Shown here: positions 34,880 to 41,991 of the stretch, one piece after another | Layout: every line of letters begins with the position of its first letter | How positions within the stretch are numbered: position 1 is the first letter of the stretch | Assembly (NCBI GenBank): GCA_946887385.1 | Contig: CAMPKU010000006.1 | Location: forward strand, 1-41,991 | Direction: 5' to 3' | DNA: 41,991 bases | Origin: an uncultured Gammaproteobacteria bacterium | GTDB taxonomy: Bacteria > Pseudomonadota > Gammaproteobacteria > Rariloculales > Rariloculaceae | Notes under the pieces: generated by a model | Databases searched by the model: none | The model's input: only the letters and a program-made list of their open reading frames with translations | What the model was told of the DNA's origin: nothing | Position numbers and translations under genes: made by a program

Positions 34880-35287
34880 GTGGGCAGAAAACTTTACGTC
34901 GGCAACTTGCCGTTTTCCGCAACTGAAGAAGATATCACCGCCAAGTTCTCGGCGTGCGGTACGGTCGAATCGGCCAAGCTCATCACGGATCGTGACACCG
35001 GCCGCAGCAAGGGATTCGGTTTCGTGGAAATGAGCAGCGACTCCGAAGCGCAGGCAGCCATCGACAAGCTCAACGGCCAAGACTACGGCGGTCGTCCAAT
35101 GACCGTGAACGAAGCACGACCGCAACAGAAGAAAGGTCCGCGCCCGGGTGGCGGTGGCGGCTACGGCGGCGGCGGCGGTGGTTATGGCGGCGGCGGTGGC
35201 CGCGGCGGCTACGGTGGCGGCGGTGGCGATTACGGCGGCGGTGGCGTTTACGGCGGCGGTGGCGGCGGCTACGGCAACCGACGCTAA
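34880..35287 (+). CDS. Glycine-rich RRM RNA-binding protein
   Basis: 135-residue single-RRM protein of the bacterial/cyanobacterial Rbp type. RNP2 is KLYVGNLPF at residues 3-11; RNP1 is KGFGFVEM, about 40 residues later; the C-terminal 55 residues are GGGGGY-type repeats with few other residues. Starts at GTG 34880, 4 bp after GGGGAGG; an upstream TTG at 34856 in the same frame is not needed. Such proteins bind RNA and are often cold-induced in other bacteria; induction here is inferred from family. Preceded by a long leader and followed by a strong terminator, so it is probably transcribed alone and strongly. Confidence 0.93.
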   Translation: MGRKLYVGNLPFSATEEDITAKFSACGTVESAKLITDRDTGRSKGFGFVEMSSDSEAQAAIDKLNGQDYGGRPMTVNEARPQQKKGPRPGGGGGYGGGGGGYGGGGGRGGYGGGGGDYGGGGVYGGGGGGYGNRR

Positions 35288-35312
35288 GCGTTTCATTCGA
35301 ATGTATTGAAGT

Positions 35313-35348
35313 GCGGGCAGCTCCTGTCGGGGCTGCCCGCTTTTTTTT
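35313..35348 (+). terminator. Rho-independent terminator of the RNA-binding protein gene
   Basis: Stem GCGGGCAGC (35313-35321) with GCTGCCCGC (35332-35340), 10-nt loop, followed by eight Ts (35341-35348), 25 bp after the stop codon. The T-tract also supplies the stop codon (TAA) of the convergent EamA gene. Confidence 0.92.
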
Positions 35349-36252
35349 AGGGTTGGAAGTTGCGCTGCGTGCTCGTCAAGAGCGCGAGCCCGCCGAGGAT
35401 CGCGAGCATGCCCAGTGTTTCGGCGCCGCTCGGCCGTTCGCCAAGTTGCAGCCACGCGGCGATCACGCCGACGATCGGCACGGCAAGCACGTTTAACCCG
35501 CTGATCGTGGCCGGCAAGCGCTGCAAAATGTAGAGCCACAGCAGCGGCGCGATCGCCATCCCCCCGATGCCGTTGTAGATCAACGCGGCAACGAAAGAGC
35601 CCGTCCACACGATTCTCTGCTCGTCTACAACCAGAGCGATCGCTACGAGCGGCAGCACCCCGAAAGCCATCTGCCATGCCGTCACGGAGAGAAGATCGTC
35701 GCGGCTATGCACGGGGATTTTCTTGAATACGATGACGCTCACGGCCCACGAGATACCGGCACCGAGCGCCAACATGCTGCTCGCGGTGTCGGCGCCGCCC
35801 GCCCAGAGCTCGAGCACCAGCAGCAATCCCACCAAGATCAAACCCGCGGCAGGCCACTGCCAGCCGCGCAAGCGATCGGGAAGAAACGGCCAGCCGAACA
35901 CGATGACCCAAAATGGCATCGTGTAAGCCAACACGGCGCTTTTGCCCGCGGCGCCGGTGTAAAGCGCCCACGAGATCAATGCCACGAAGCCGCCGGTTTG
36001 AAAGAGGCCGAGAACCGCCGTTTTCACCACGTACCGCGGCTTCAGCGGAACCCCAAGGGCCGCCAACGCCGCAAACAGCAGCACGGCGCCGAGCACGCCG
36101 CGAAGCGCCGCGAAGTCCATCGGCCCCGCGTACTGCATCGCGATTTTCATCACGACCCAGTTGTAGCCCCAGAGCAAAGTGAGCAAGCCGAGTGCGGCCA
36201 GCGGACCGGCGCTCGCCGGTCGCGCCGTGCCGTCAATAACGGGTGTATTCAT
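35347..36252 (-). CDS. EamA/DMT family transporter
   Basis: 301-residue inner-membrane protein with ten hydrophobic segments in two repeats of five, the EamA (drug/metabolite transporter) pattern. First repeat begins LGLLTLLWGYNWVVMKIAM, with the family G-x-W/N motif; second begins MLALGAGISWAVSVIVFKK. Relatives export amino acids, nucleosides or drugs; substrate unknown. The ATG at 36252 is divergent from the Tat-SDR, with about 104 bp between. Its TAA stop lies within the T-tract of the opposite terminator. Confidence 0.9.
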   Translation of the reverse strand: MNTPVIDGTARPASAGPLAALGLLTLLWGYNWVVMKIAMQYAGPMDFAALRGVLGAVLLFAALAALGVPLKPRYVVKTAVLGLFQTGGFVALISWALYTGAAGKSAVLAYTMPFWVIVFGWPFLPDRLRGWQWPAAGLILVGLLLVLELWAGGADTASSMLALGAGISWAVSVIVFKKIPVHSRDDLLSVTAWQMAFGVLPLVAIALVVDEQRIVWTGSFVAALIYNGIGGMAIAPLLWLYILQRLPATISGLNVLAVPIVGVIAAWLQLGERPSGAETLGMLAILGGLALLTSTQRNFQP

Positions 36253-36356
36253 GCAGCCGCTACTGTACCCGCTCCGGAACGCGATAGGTTCAGGCGCCGT
36301 GTTGCCAACGTTCGCTCCGCCGACCTATCGTGCGAGCTTCACTGGGAGATTCGTAC

Positions 36357-37328
36357 ATGCCCACATTGACCTGCTCGTTCTCGCGACGCGGCGCGCTGCT
36401 CGCCGGCATTGGCCTGGCGCTCGGCGGCGGCGCAACCCTACGCGCGCTGGCGCAGCCGCGTCCGAGCCAACGAACACCTGAAACCGAAGCGCGCTGGACC
36501 CGCATGGGCGTGTCGCTCACCGGCAAGACGGCGCTGATCACCGGCTCCACCGACGGGCTCGGCAAGGAGGTGGCGCGGCAGCTCGGCGCGCTGGGCGCAT
36601 TCGTCATCGTGCACGGCCGCAACGCGGAACGCGGCGAGGAAGTCGTCGCTGCAATCCGGGCTGCCGGCGGTGAAGCAGCCTTTCACCGCGCTGATCTGGC
36701 GTCGCTCGAGAGCGTTAGCGCATTCGCGGCCGGCATTCTCGAGCGCTACGACCGCCTCGACCTGCTCATCAACAACGCGGCGGCCGTGAGCGGCCAGGAG
36801 CGCCAGACGAGCGCCGACGGGCACGAACTGGCGTTCGCCGTGAACTATCTCGCGCACTTCCTGTTGAGCTATCGGCTGCTGCCGTTGCTCGAAGCGAGCG
36901 CACCGGCGCGCATCGTGAACGTGTCGTCGTTGGGACAGACGCCCATCGACTTCGCCGACGTGATGATGGAGCGCAGCTACAACCCGGGCGACGCCTATCG
37001 CCGCAGTAAGCTTGCGCAGATCATGTTTACGATCGACCTGGCTGCCGAGCTGGACGCGTCCAAAGTGACTGTCAACAGCCTGCACCCCGCTCGCTCGATG
37101 AACACCGCACGCGTCATCAACGGCGGCTTTGAGCCCCTGAGCACCGTAGAGGAAGGCGCCGAGGCGACGATGCAGCTCGCGGTTTCGCCTGAGCTCGCCG
37201 GCCGCAGCGGGTTGTACTTCAACGGCCTGAACGAAGCGAACGCCAACGCGCAGGCATACGAGTTGGAGGCGCGCGCGAAGCTCCGCGAGCTCAGCTTTCG
37301 GCTCACGGGACTCGAGCGCAGGAGCTGA
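36357..37328 (+). CDS. Short-chain dehydrogenase with Tat signal peptide
   Basis: 323-residue SDR. The N-terminus has twin arginines R10-R11 in SFSRRGALLAGIGLALGGG, followed by ALA-QP, a typical Tat leader, so export of a folded, cofactor-loaded enzyme is predicted. The SDR core begins near residue 55: TGSTDGLG (62-69), INNAA near 138, S190/S191 in VNVSSLGQ and Y214-x3-K218 in YRRSK, all intact. Family relatives act like retinol dehydrogenases or WW-domain-oxidoreductase-type SDRs. ATG at 36357 with GGGAGA about 8 bp upstream. Substrate unknown. Followed by a terminator at 37388. Confidence 0.88.
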   Translation: MPTLTCSFSRRGALLAGIGLALGGGATLRALAQPRPSQRTPETEARWTRMGVSLTGKTALITGSTDGLGKEVARQLGALGAFVIVHGRNAERGEEVVAAIRAAGGEAAFHRADLASLESVSAFAAGILERYDRLDLLINNAAAVSGQERQTSADGHELAFAVNYLAHFLLSYRLLPLLEASAPARIVNVSSLGQTPIDFADVMMERSYNPGDAYRRSKLAQIMFTIDLAAELDASKVTVNSLHPARSMNTARVINGGFEPLSTVEEGAEATMQLAVSPELAGRSGLYFNGLNEANANAQAYELEARAKLRELSFRLTGLERRS

Positions 37329-37387
37329 CGCCCTTCTCAACCGCCTTGACGGTTGTGGAGCCTATTGGCTACCGTAGAGGCCTATTG

Positions 37388-37410
37388 AAGCCGCGCCCGT
37401 CGCGGCTTTT
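37388..37410 (+). terminator. Short intrinsic terminator after the Tat-SDR gene
   Basis: AAGCCGCG (37388-37395), loop CCCGT, CGCGGCTT (37401-37408), with four Ts at 37407-37410. It lies about 60 bp past the SDR stop. Confidence 0.7.
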
Positions 37411-37488
37411 GTGTGTCTGAAGCCGCGGCGGCGGCATCGCTTCTTTTGTCGGGCCGATTCAATGGCCCAGTAACGAAAGGAGCGAACA

Positions 37489-37875
37489 GTGCTAACCAAC
37501 GCCAAACTTCAATCGATCATCTGCACCTCTCGCATCGCAGCGGCCGAGCCGTTCTATTGCGAGGTGCTGGGCCTCACTCTGAGGACAAAGTCGGACGGGG
37601 CATTGGTCTTCAACGTCGGAGGCAGCGATCTGCGCGTTGCCCCGGTTCCTGCGACCGCGCCGAGTGAGCACACGGTTTTGGGCTTCGCGGTTACGGACGT
37701 CGATCGCGTCATCGCGTCGTTAACCTCTCGGGGGGTTGCCTTCGAGCGCTTCGACGGATTTGCACACGATAAGAACGGCGCGGTGCTTACGCCGGGCGGT
37801 GCTCGGGTTGCTTGGTTTCGCGACCCCGACGGCAATCTGCTCTCGGTCGTGCAGTTTCCCTCTACCGACTATTGA
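37489..37875 (+). CDS. VOC family protein (glyoxalase/bleomycin-resistance fold)
   Basis: 128-residue single vicinal-oxygen-chelate domain. Begins LTNAKLQSIICTSRIAAAEPFYCEVLGL, and ends with VAWFRDPDGNLLSVVQF, the usual C-terminal strand with the metal-ligand-type D-P-D-G-N. GTG start at 37489 with AAAGGAG 6 bp upstream. The classical glyoxalase I ligands are not obvious, so the substrate is unknown. It stands alone between a terminator and a convergent gene. Confidence 0.9.
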   Translation: MLTNAKLQSIICTSRIAAAEPFYCEVLGLTLRTKSDGALVFNVGGSDLRVAPVPATAPSEHTVLGFAVTDVDRVIASLTSRGVAFERFDGFAHDKNGAVLTPGGARVAWFRDPDGNLLSVVQFPSTDY

Positions 37876-37920
37876 GATTGGAAACGCCGCGCGGGTCAAC
37901 GGTGGGCCAAGGACGGCCCG

Positions 37921-38463
37921 CTACTCGCTCGCAGAGGGAACCGGCGGTATCAGCCCCGCCTGCTTCATGAACTGCCAGCGAAACTCCGCGGCCTCGTGCT
38001 CGACCGCTTGGTAGTCGCTCAAATAGCGCTTCGCAAAGCCGTCGACGCCCCACTCCGCGAATTGCATGACGTGCTTCAGCTCATGCGCCCAGAGCTTCGG
38101 ATCCTCGAGCGCCGCGCGGCGGTCCCGGAACACGATGACGTCGTCGAGCGTCATGGCAGGCACATGGCCGACCCTCATCACGCTCTGCGGCAGCGACAGG
38201 TCGCTGGCCTCTTCGCGCCAGCGGACGCGATCGAGTATCGGCTCGGGAACGTAGCCCAGCAGTGCTGCGCGGATCGGACCCGGAATTGGCAGCACGCCCT
38301 GCGCCTTTGCCGCGTCGCGCGACGCCTCGATCCAGCTCGCGAGCACCGGTGCGAGAGAATCGATAACAATCGGGCTGAATGCCGGCGGTGGCCGATCAGC
38401 GGAGCTTTGCCCCCATGCGATGGTTGCCCAAGCCAGGACGATGACGAGCAAGATGCGCGTCAC
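37921..38463 (-). CDS. DUF4157-like predicted exported zinc metalloprotein
   Basis: 180-residue protein with an N-terminal signal peptide (MTRILLVIVLAWATIAWG, cut before QSS) and a DUF4157-like domain. The metal-site motif is HELKH at residues 127-131 in LWAHELKHVMQFAEWG, with candidate third ligand E155 or E157 in YQAVEHEA. The region VIVFRDRRAALEDPKLWAHEL matches the typical approach to the motif. Peptidase activity has not been shown for most members. GTG start at 38463, with AAGG 8 bp upstream, lies 5 bp after the NmrA gene stop, so it is the tail of the scpA-scpB-rluB transcript. A longer reading to 38823 is a shadow. Confidence 0.8.
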   Translation of the reverse strand: MTRILLVIVLAWATIAWGQSSADRPPPAFSPIVIDSLAPVLASWIEASRDAAKAQGVLPIPGPIRAALLGYVPEPILDRVRWREEASDLSLPQSVMRVGHVPAMTLDDVIVFRDRRAALEDPKLWAHELKHVMQFAEWGVDGFAKRYLSDYQAVEHEAAEFRWQFMKQAGLIPPVPSASE

Positions 38464-38468
38464 TCCAA

Positions 38469-39416
38469 CTACCTTGCCGCGGCCCGAAGCCGCTCGCGAT
38501 TCTCGATCAGCAAATCGCGCACGCTGGTCGCGGGTCGGCCGGTAAGCTCCTCTACCGCTGTGCTGGGCTCGCGCAGGTACGGCGAATCGAGCTCGGCCGC
38601 AAACGAAATCGTGCCGTTCACCGATGCATCCGGCATGCCGGACTCGGACAAGCGACGTCGATACTCCGCTTCGTCCACGACGAACAGCTCGGCCGGCTTG
38701 CCGCTGATCTCGCTTGCGAGCGCTACGAGCTCGCGCGGCCCAACGGCCTCGGGCCCCGTGATGTTGTAAGCGCGGTTCTCGTGCCCCGGCGTGGTCAGCA
38801 CGGCCGCCGCCGCGGCGGCGCAATCCTCTCGCGTGACGTAGGCCACGCGCGCGTCGGGCGTATGCGTGACGAGCCCGCCGTCGCGAACAATCATCAGCGC
38901 CTGGTCGACGAGGCCGTTGGCGTAGATGTGGTTGCGCAGCAGCGTCCAGGCGACGCCGCTCTCCTGTAGATAGACTTCCGTGCGGCGATGGTCGACCGCA
39001 ACGGTGGAAGTGTCGTTGCGATCCGCATTTACATAGGACGTGTACGCGATGTGCCTCACGCCTGCGCGCACGGCGGCGTCGATGGCGACTTTGTGCAACT
39101 CGGGCCGATCTCCGCCGCCGGCGTTGATGCTGATCAACAGCATGCGCGTGCCGCCTCGGTAGGCGTCGTCGAGCGATTCAGGCTGGTTGAAGTCGCCGAA
39201 CCGCACGCTCGCGCCGCGCGCCGCGTACATCTGCAAATGCGCCGTCTGCGGCGTGCGGCTAACGAGAATCAAATTTTCGGGCGCAACGTCGCGCGCGAGC
39301 AGCTCTTCGATGACGAGACTGCCGAGCTGGCCGGACGCCCCCGAAACGATGATCTTGTCTTGCGCGAACGCCACTGGAGACAGAAGCAGCGTCAACCACG
39401 CGATGATGCGTTTCAT
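38469..39416 (-). CDS. NmrA/QOR2-like NAD(P)-binding protein with signal peptide
   Basis: 315-residue atypical SDR of the NmrA/quinone oxidoreductase-2 type. The Rossmann motif SGASGQLGS lies at residues 25-33, and later NITGPEAVGPRELVALASEISGK and PATSVRDLL are typical. The first 18 residues (MKRIIAWLTLLLSPVAFA, then QDK) form a textbook Sec signal peptide, unusual for a nucleotide-dependent reductase. No catalytic Tyr-x3-Lys in the classical place, as in other NmrA proteins. The ATG at 39416 lies 2 bp beyond the rluB stop, so co-translation is likely. May reduce quinones or act as a sensor. Confidence 0.87.
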   Translation of the reverse strand: MKRIIAWLTLLLSPVAFAQDKIIVSGASGQLGSLVIEELLARDVAPENLILVSRTPQTAHLQMYAARGASVRFGDFNQPESLDDAYRGGTRMLLISINAGGGDRPELHKVAIDAAVRAGVRHIAYTSYVNADRNDTSTVAVDHRRTEVYLQESGVAWTLLRNHIYANGLVDQALMIVRDGGLVTHTPDARVAYVTREDCAAAAAAVLTTPGHENRAYNITGPEAVGPRELVALASEISGKPAELFVVDEAEYRRRLSESGMPDASVNGTISFAAELDSPYLREPSTAVEELTGRPATSVRDLLIENRERLRAAAR

Positions 39417-39418
39417 CG

Positions 39419-40183
39419 CTAGTACGCCGTCGGTCGGCTTGCGGCCGTTCGCCGCCCGGGCGCAATGCGCGCAAGCGCGTACAGCGCTTTCGTTTCGTCG
39501 GGCGAAAGCGCACGGCTCGCGCCGCGATAGAGCTCGCCGAGCGCGACGGCGTCGTAGCGCACGCGGATGACGCGGCTCAGCGCGAGACCTACCGCAGCGA
39601 GCATCGGGCGCAAATCGCGATGGCGTGCTTCGCGCAGCGTTACGTGGTGCCACGCGTTGCTGCCGCTGCCATGCCCGCCTTCGAGCTTCTCGATCTTAGC
39701 CACGCCCGTGTCGAGCTCGATGCCGCTCTCGAGTTGCCGAATCTGCGCCGGCGAAGGCACACCGAGCAACCGAATCGCGTACTCGCGCTCGACCGTGACA
39801 CTGGGATGCATGAGCCGGCTTGCAAGGTCGCCGTCGGTGGTGAGCACGGCGAGCCCCGAGGTGTTGCGATCGAGCGGGCTTATGTCGATCCAGCGTCCAT
39901 GGCGTGGCCGCGGCAGGTCCAGCGCCGACTTGTCCTCGTCTGCACCGCGCGTAGCGCCGGGTTTGTAATAAGCGATGAAATCGCTCGGCGGCCGAGCCAG
40001 TTTCGCGGCCGTGAGGCGAATGGGTTTGCCGTCGACGCAGACGCGCTCCCGGCCTTGCAGTTGCTCGCCGAGCTTCGCCACTCGGCCGTCGACGGTGATT
40101 CGCCCTTCCGCTACCCAGCGCTCGATCGTTCGGCGCGAGCCGATGCCGGCGTTGGCGAGAACCTTGTGGATTCGCTCGGGCAT
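39419..40183 (-). CDS. rluB: RsuA/RluB-family rRNA pseudouridine synthase, divergent
   Basis: 254-residue RNA-modifying enzyme: S4 domain (about residues 3-50, RIHKVLANAGIGSRRTIERWV, then EGRITVDGRVAKLGE) plus pseudouridine synthase domain. The catalytic aspartate is D105 in SPLDRNTSGLAVLTTDGDL; in most relatives the residues before it are GRL, here SPL. The late motif reads REARHRDLRPML rather than EGRxREVRRMF. These are conspicuous departures, so substrate or activity may differ from RluB (23S rRNA U2605). ATG at 40183; the extension to 40360 lies inside scpB. Follows scpB, the usual neighbourhood of rluB. Confidence 0.88.
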   Translation of the reverse strand: MPERIHKVLANAGIGSRRTIERWVAEGRITVDGRVAKLGEQLQGRERVCVDGKPIRLTAAKLARPPSDFIAYYKPGATRGADEDKSALDLPRPRHGRWIDISPLDRNTSGLAVLTTDGDLASRLMHPSVTVEREYAIRLLGVPSPAQIRQLESGIELDTGVAKIEKLEGGHGSGSNAWHHVTLREARHRDLRPMLAAVGLALSRVIRVRYDAVALGELYRGASRALSPDETKALYALARIAPGRRTAASRPTAY

Positions 40184-40205
40184 GGCGGCTGGCCGGCGCT
40201 CAAGG

Positions 40206-41057
40206 CTAGAGCTCGTCGTCCGCCGCGCGCAGCGGAATGATCTCGGCCGACTGGACGCTCGTATCGTCGGTGTCATCCGACGAACGTTCCTTCGAGCGCG
40301 ACGGCTCGTCTTCGGAGTCGTCGGCATCCACCAAGTCGGGGCCGGCAAGATCCGACGCATCGTCGGCCGCTTCGTCGCCTGCGGAATCGCCGTCGTCTGG
40401 AGCCGCGACCGAGATGGCGGTTACCGTAGCCAGGTGGATATCACCCGCTTCGCTGAGCACCGCCTCCACTCCGTGCTCGTCGGCTTCGAGCGACTCGAGC
40501 AGATCGGACTGCGGGCTGAGCTCCGGTAAGCCGTCTTTGATGTCTGCCAGCGTGGGCAAATCCTCGAGTCTCTTCAAGCCGAAGTACTCGAGAAAGTCCT
40601 TCGTGGTGCCGAACATGGCCGGCTTGCCCGGCACGTCGCGATGACCTACGACGCGAATCCAGTTGCGCTCGAGCAACGTGCGGACGATGTTGGTACTGAC
40701 CACGACGCCGCGCACTTCCTCGATCTCCGCACGCGTGATCGGCTGGCGGTACGCAACGAGAGCCAACGTCTCGAGTAGCGCCCGCGTATAGCGCGGCGCG
40801 CGCTCTTCCCATAGCGGCTGAAGCCAGTCGCTCATCGAGCGCTTTACCTGCACGCGAAAGCCGGTGGCCACTTCCTTCAACTCGATGCCGCGGCCCTGGT
40901 AGTCGGTCGCGAGCGCCTCGATGACGCGCTTCAGCGTGGCCTTATCGGGGCCCGCGCCTTTGGCTGAAAAAATTTCGCCGAGGCGCTCGAGCGTCAACGG
41001 CCGGCCGGCTGCCAGCAGCGCGGCCTCTATGACGTGCTTGATCTCGGTCTCATCCAT
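40206..41057 (-). CDS. scpB: Segregation and condensation protein B
   Basis: Winged-helix partner of ScpA and SMC in chromosome condensation. 283 residues: the two winged-helix domains (to about residue 185) show IKHVIEAALLAAGRPLTLERL, LETLALVAYRQPITRAEIEEVRG and MFGTTKDFLEYFGLKRLEDLP. From about residue 195 to the end is a long acidic, low-complexity tail (DDGDSAGDEAADDASD and so on) that ends in EIIPLRAADDEL. Acidic C-terminal extensions occur in other proteobacterial ScpB proteins. The ATG at 41057 overlaps the scpA stop by 8 bp. Confidence 0.95.
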   Translation of the reverse strand: MDETEIKHVIEAALLAAGRPLTLERLGEIFSAKGAGPDKATLKRVIEALATDYQGRGIELKEVATGFRVQVKRSMSDWLQPLWEERAPRYTRALLETLALVAYRQPITRAEIEEVRGVVVSTNIVRTLLERNWIRVVGHRDVPGKPAMFGTTKDFLEYFGLKRLEDLPTLADIKDGLPELSPQSDLLESLEADEHGVEAVLSEAGDIHLATVTAISVAAPDDGDSAGDEAADDASDLAGPDLVDADDSEDEPSRSKERSSDDTDDTSVQSAEIIPLRAADDEL

Positions 41058-41991
41058 TGTATTGATCGTCTGTGCCGCTCACTTGAACACGTTCCTCACT
41101 AACTTCATTGGGACCCGGCCCGGCATGCGCCGCACGAATGTGGATAGGTCCGAACGGCTCTGTTTGTACCACGTCGATCAGCGTTTCCTTGATGAGCTCG
41201 AGGATGGCGAGAAACGTGACCGTGACGCCCATGCGCCCTTCGCTCGGGTCGAACAGGCGCTGGAACGGCACATAACGCTCGGTCTGAAGCGTCACCAGGA
41301 TCGTGGACATGCGCTCGCGCACCGACAATGGCTCGCGGCGCACGTGATGATGCGCGAACATCGTGGAGCGATCGAGCGCTTCTTTGAAAACGATCAGCAG
41401 CTCTTTGAGCGTGATGTCCGGCAACTTCGTGACCACGGGGCGTTCGGTGACCTCGGCGCTCGCCTGCAGCACGTCGCGCTCCAGGCGCTCGAGCGCGTCG
41501 ATGTCGGTTGCCGCTTTCTTGAACCGTTCGTATTCCTGCAGCCGGCGGACCAGCTCCGCGCGCGGATCCTCTTCGTCCTCCTGGGCCTCCGCCGAGCGCG
41601 GCAGCAGCATTCGCGATTTGATCTCCGCGAGCGTGGCCGCCATCACCAGATACTCGCCGGCGAGCTCAAACTGCATCTCTGTCATCAGCTCGATGTATTG
41701 CACGTATTGGCGCGAAATCTCGGCGATTGGAATGTCGAGGATGTCGAGGTTTTGGCGCCGAATCAGATAGAGCAGCAGATCGAGCGGCCCTTCGAACGCC
41801 TCGAGGAACACCTCGAGCGCGTACGGCGGAATGTAGAGATCGCGCGGCAGCTCCGTGATGGGCTCGCCTTCGACGACGGCGAACGGCATCTCGCCCTGGG
41901 CCGGAGCCCCGGCCTCCGCGACGACCGGCGGCGGCACGGCCGGCACCAGTCGCAGTTTCGGCTTGCCTGGTTTAACAGCTTCTTCGGTCAA
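41050..41991 (-). CDS. scpA: Segregation and condensation protein A (5' end may be beyond window)
   Basis: Kleisin-type subunit of the SMC complex. Diagnostic core EAFEGPLDLLLYLIRRQNLDILDIPIAEI near residues 72-100 of the visible part, then YLVMAATLAEIKSRMLLP and the C-terminal winged helix VTFLAILELIKE. The frame is open to the last base of the window; a TTG at 41989-41991 could be the start, but an earlier start outside is equally possible. Overlaps scpB by 8 bp. Confidence 0.94.
   Translation of the reverse strand: MTEEAVKPGKPKLRLVPAVPPPVVAEAGAPAQGEMPFAVVEGEPITELPRDLYIPPYALEVFLEAFEGPLDLLLYLIRRQNLDILDIPIAEISRQYVQYIELMTEMQFELAGEYLVMAATLAEIKSRMLLPRSAEAQEDEEDPRAELVRRLQEYERFKKAATDIDALERLERDVLQASAEVTERPVVTKLPDITLKELLIVFKEALDRSTMFAHHHVRREPLSVRERMSTILVTLQTERYVPFQRLFDPSEGRMGVTVTFLAILELIKETLIDVVQTEPFGPIHIRAAHAGPGPNEVSEERVQVSGTDDQYNG

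Noticed and set aside
35150..35275. Tandem DNA repeat (GGCGGCGGTGGC-like)
   Set aside because: It is the coding sequence of the glycine-rich tail of the RRM protein, not an independent repeat.
1..41991. CRISPR array, prophage, insertion sequence or integron
   Set aside because: No regularly spaced repeats, transposase, integrase or phage structural genes were seen; the window is mostly core chromosome.

Overview
The window is a GC-rich, densely coded piece of a gammaproteobacterial chromosome. Three things point there. The run gyrA-serC-serA-pheA-aroA-cmk-rpsA-ihfB-lapA-lapB follows the gammaproteobacterial order. gyrA is divergent from an mtaD-ubiG-rmuC-yciK operon, and uvrB, an aminotransferase and tRNA-Asn lie together. 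A Xanthomonadales/Nevskiales/Steroidobacterales-like lineage would fit, but that is inference and I cannot name a genus. I see no phage, insertion sequence, CRISPR array or rRNA.

Layout. 1-3046: 5' part of uvrB, divergent from a class I aminotransferase, then tRNA-Asn(GTT) with a good promoter. 3148-4505: an uncharacterised small protein divergent from a DUF899 thioredoxin-like protein. 4533-10686 (minus): a tight five-gene operon coding for an SGNH-hydrolase-like membrane protein, an acyl carrier protein, a fused E1 alpha-beta 2-oxoacid dehydrogenase, a lipoyl E2 acyltransferase and an MBOAT O-acyltransferase. 10687-11436: about 750 bp with no convincing gene, ending in an inverted repeat before a WYL regulator. 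11437-16616: WYL regulator, a LuxR-HTH/VOC fusion, an amidase lipoprotein, a LigK-like aldolase and a class III CoA-transferase. 16627-29722 (minus): galU, a comEA-like gene, then the core operon run from lapB back to gyrA. 29927-34013 (plus): mtaD, ubiG, rmuC, yciK. 34021-37875: a REP-like repeat, a secreted unknown protein, a glycine-rich RRM protein with terminator, an EamA transporter, a Tat-exported SDR and a VOC protein. 37921-41991 (minus): scpA (partial), scpB, an RluB-like pseudouridine synthase, a signal-peptide-bearing NmrA-like protein and a DUF4157-like putative metalloprotein.

The best candidate for an undescribed system is the 4533-10686 operon. It has the three downstream parts of a Dlt-type (D-alanylation-like) acyl export module: MBOAT as in DltB, carrier protein as in DltC, and a membrane-anchored SGNH protein functionally like DltD. 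No adenylating enzyme (DltA) is present. Its place is taken by E1 and E2 of a 2-oxoacid dehydrogenase, which could make the acyl thioester by oxidative decarboxylation. The genes overlap or nearly touch, so they are probably made together. The function is inferred; the acyl group and its target are unknown.
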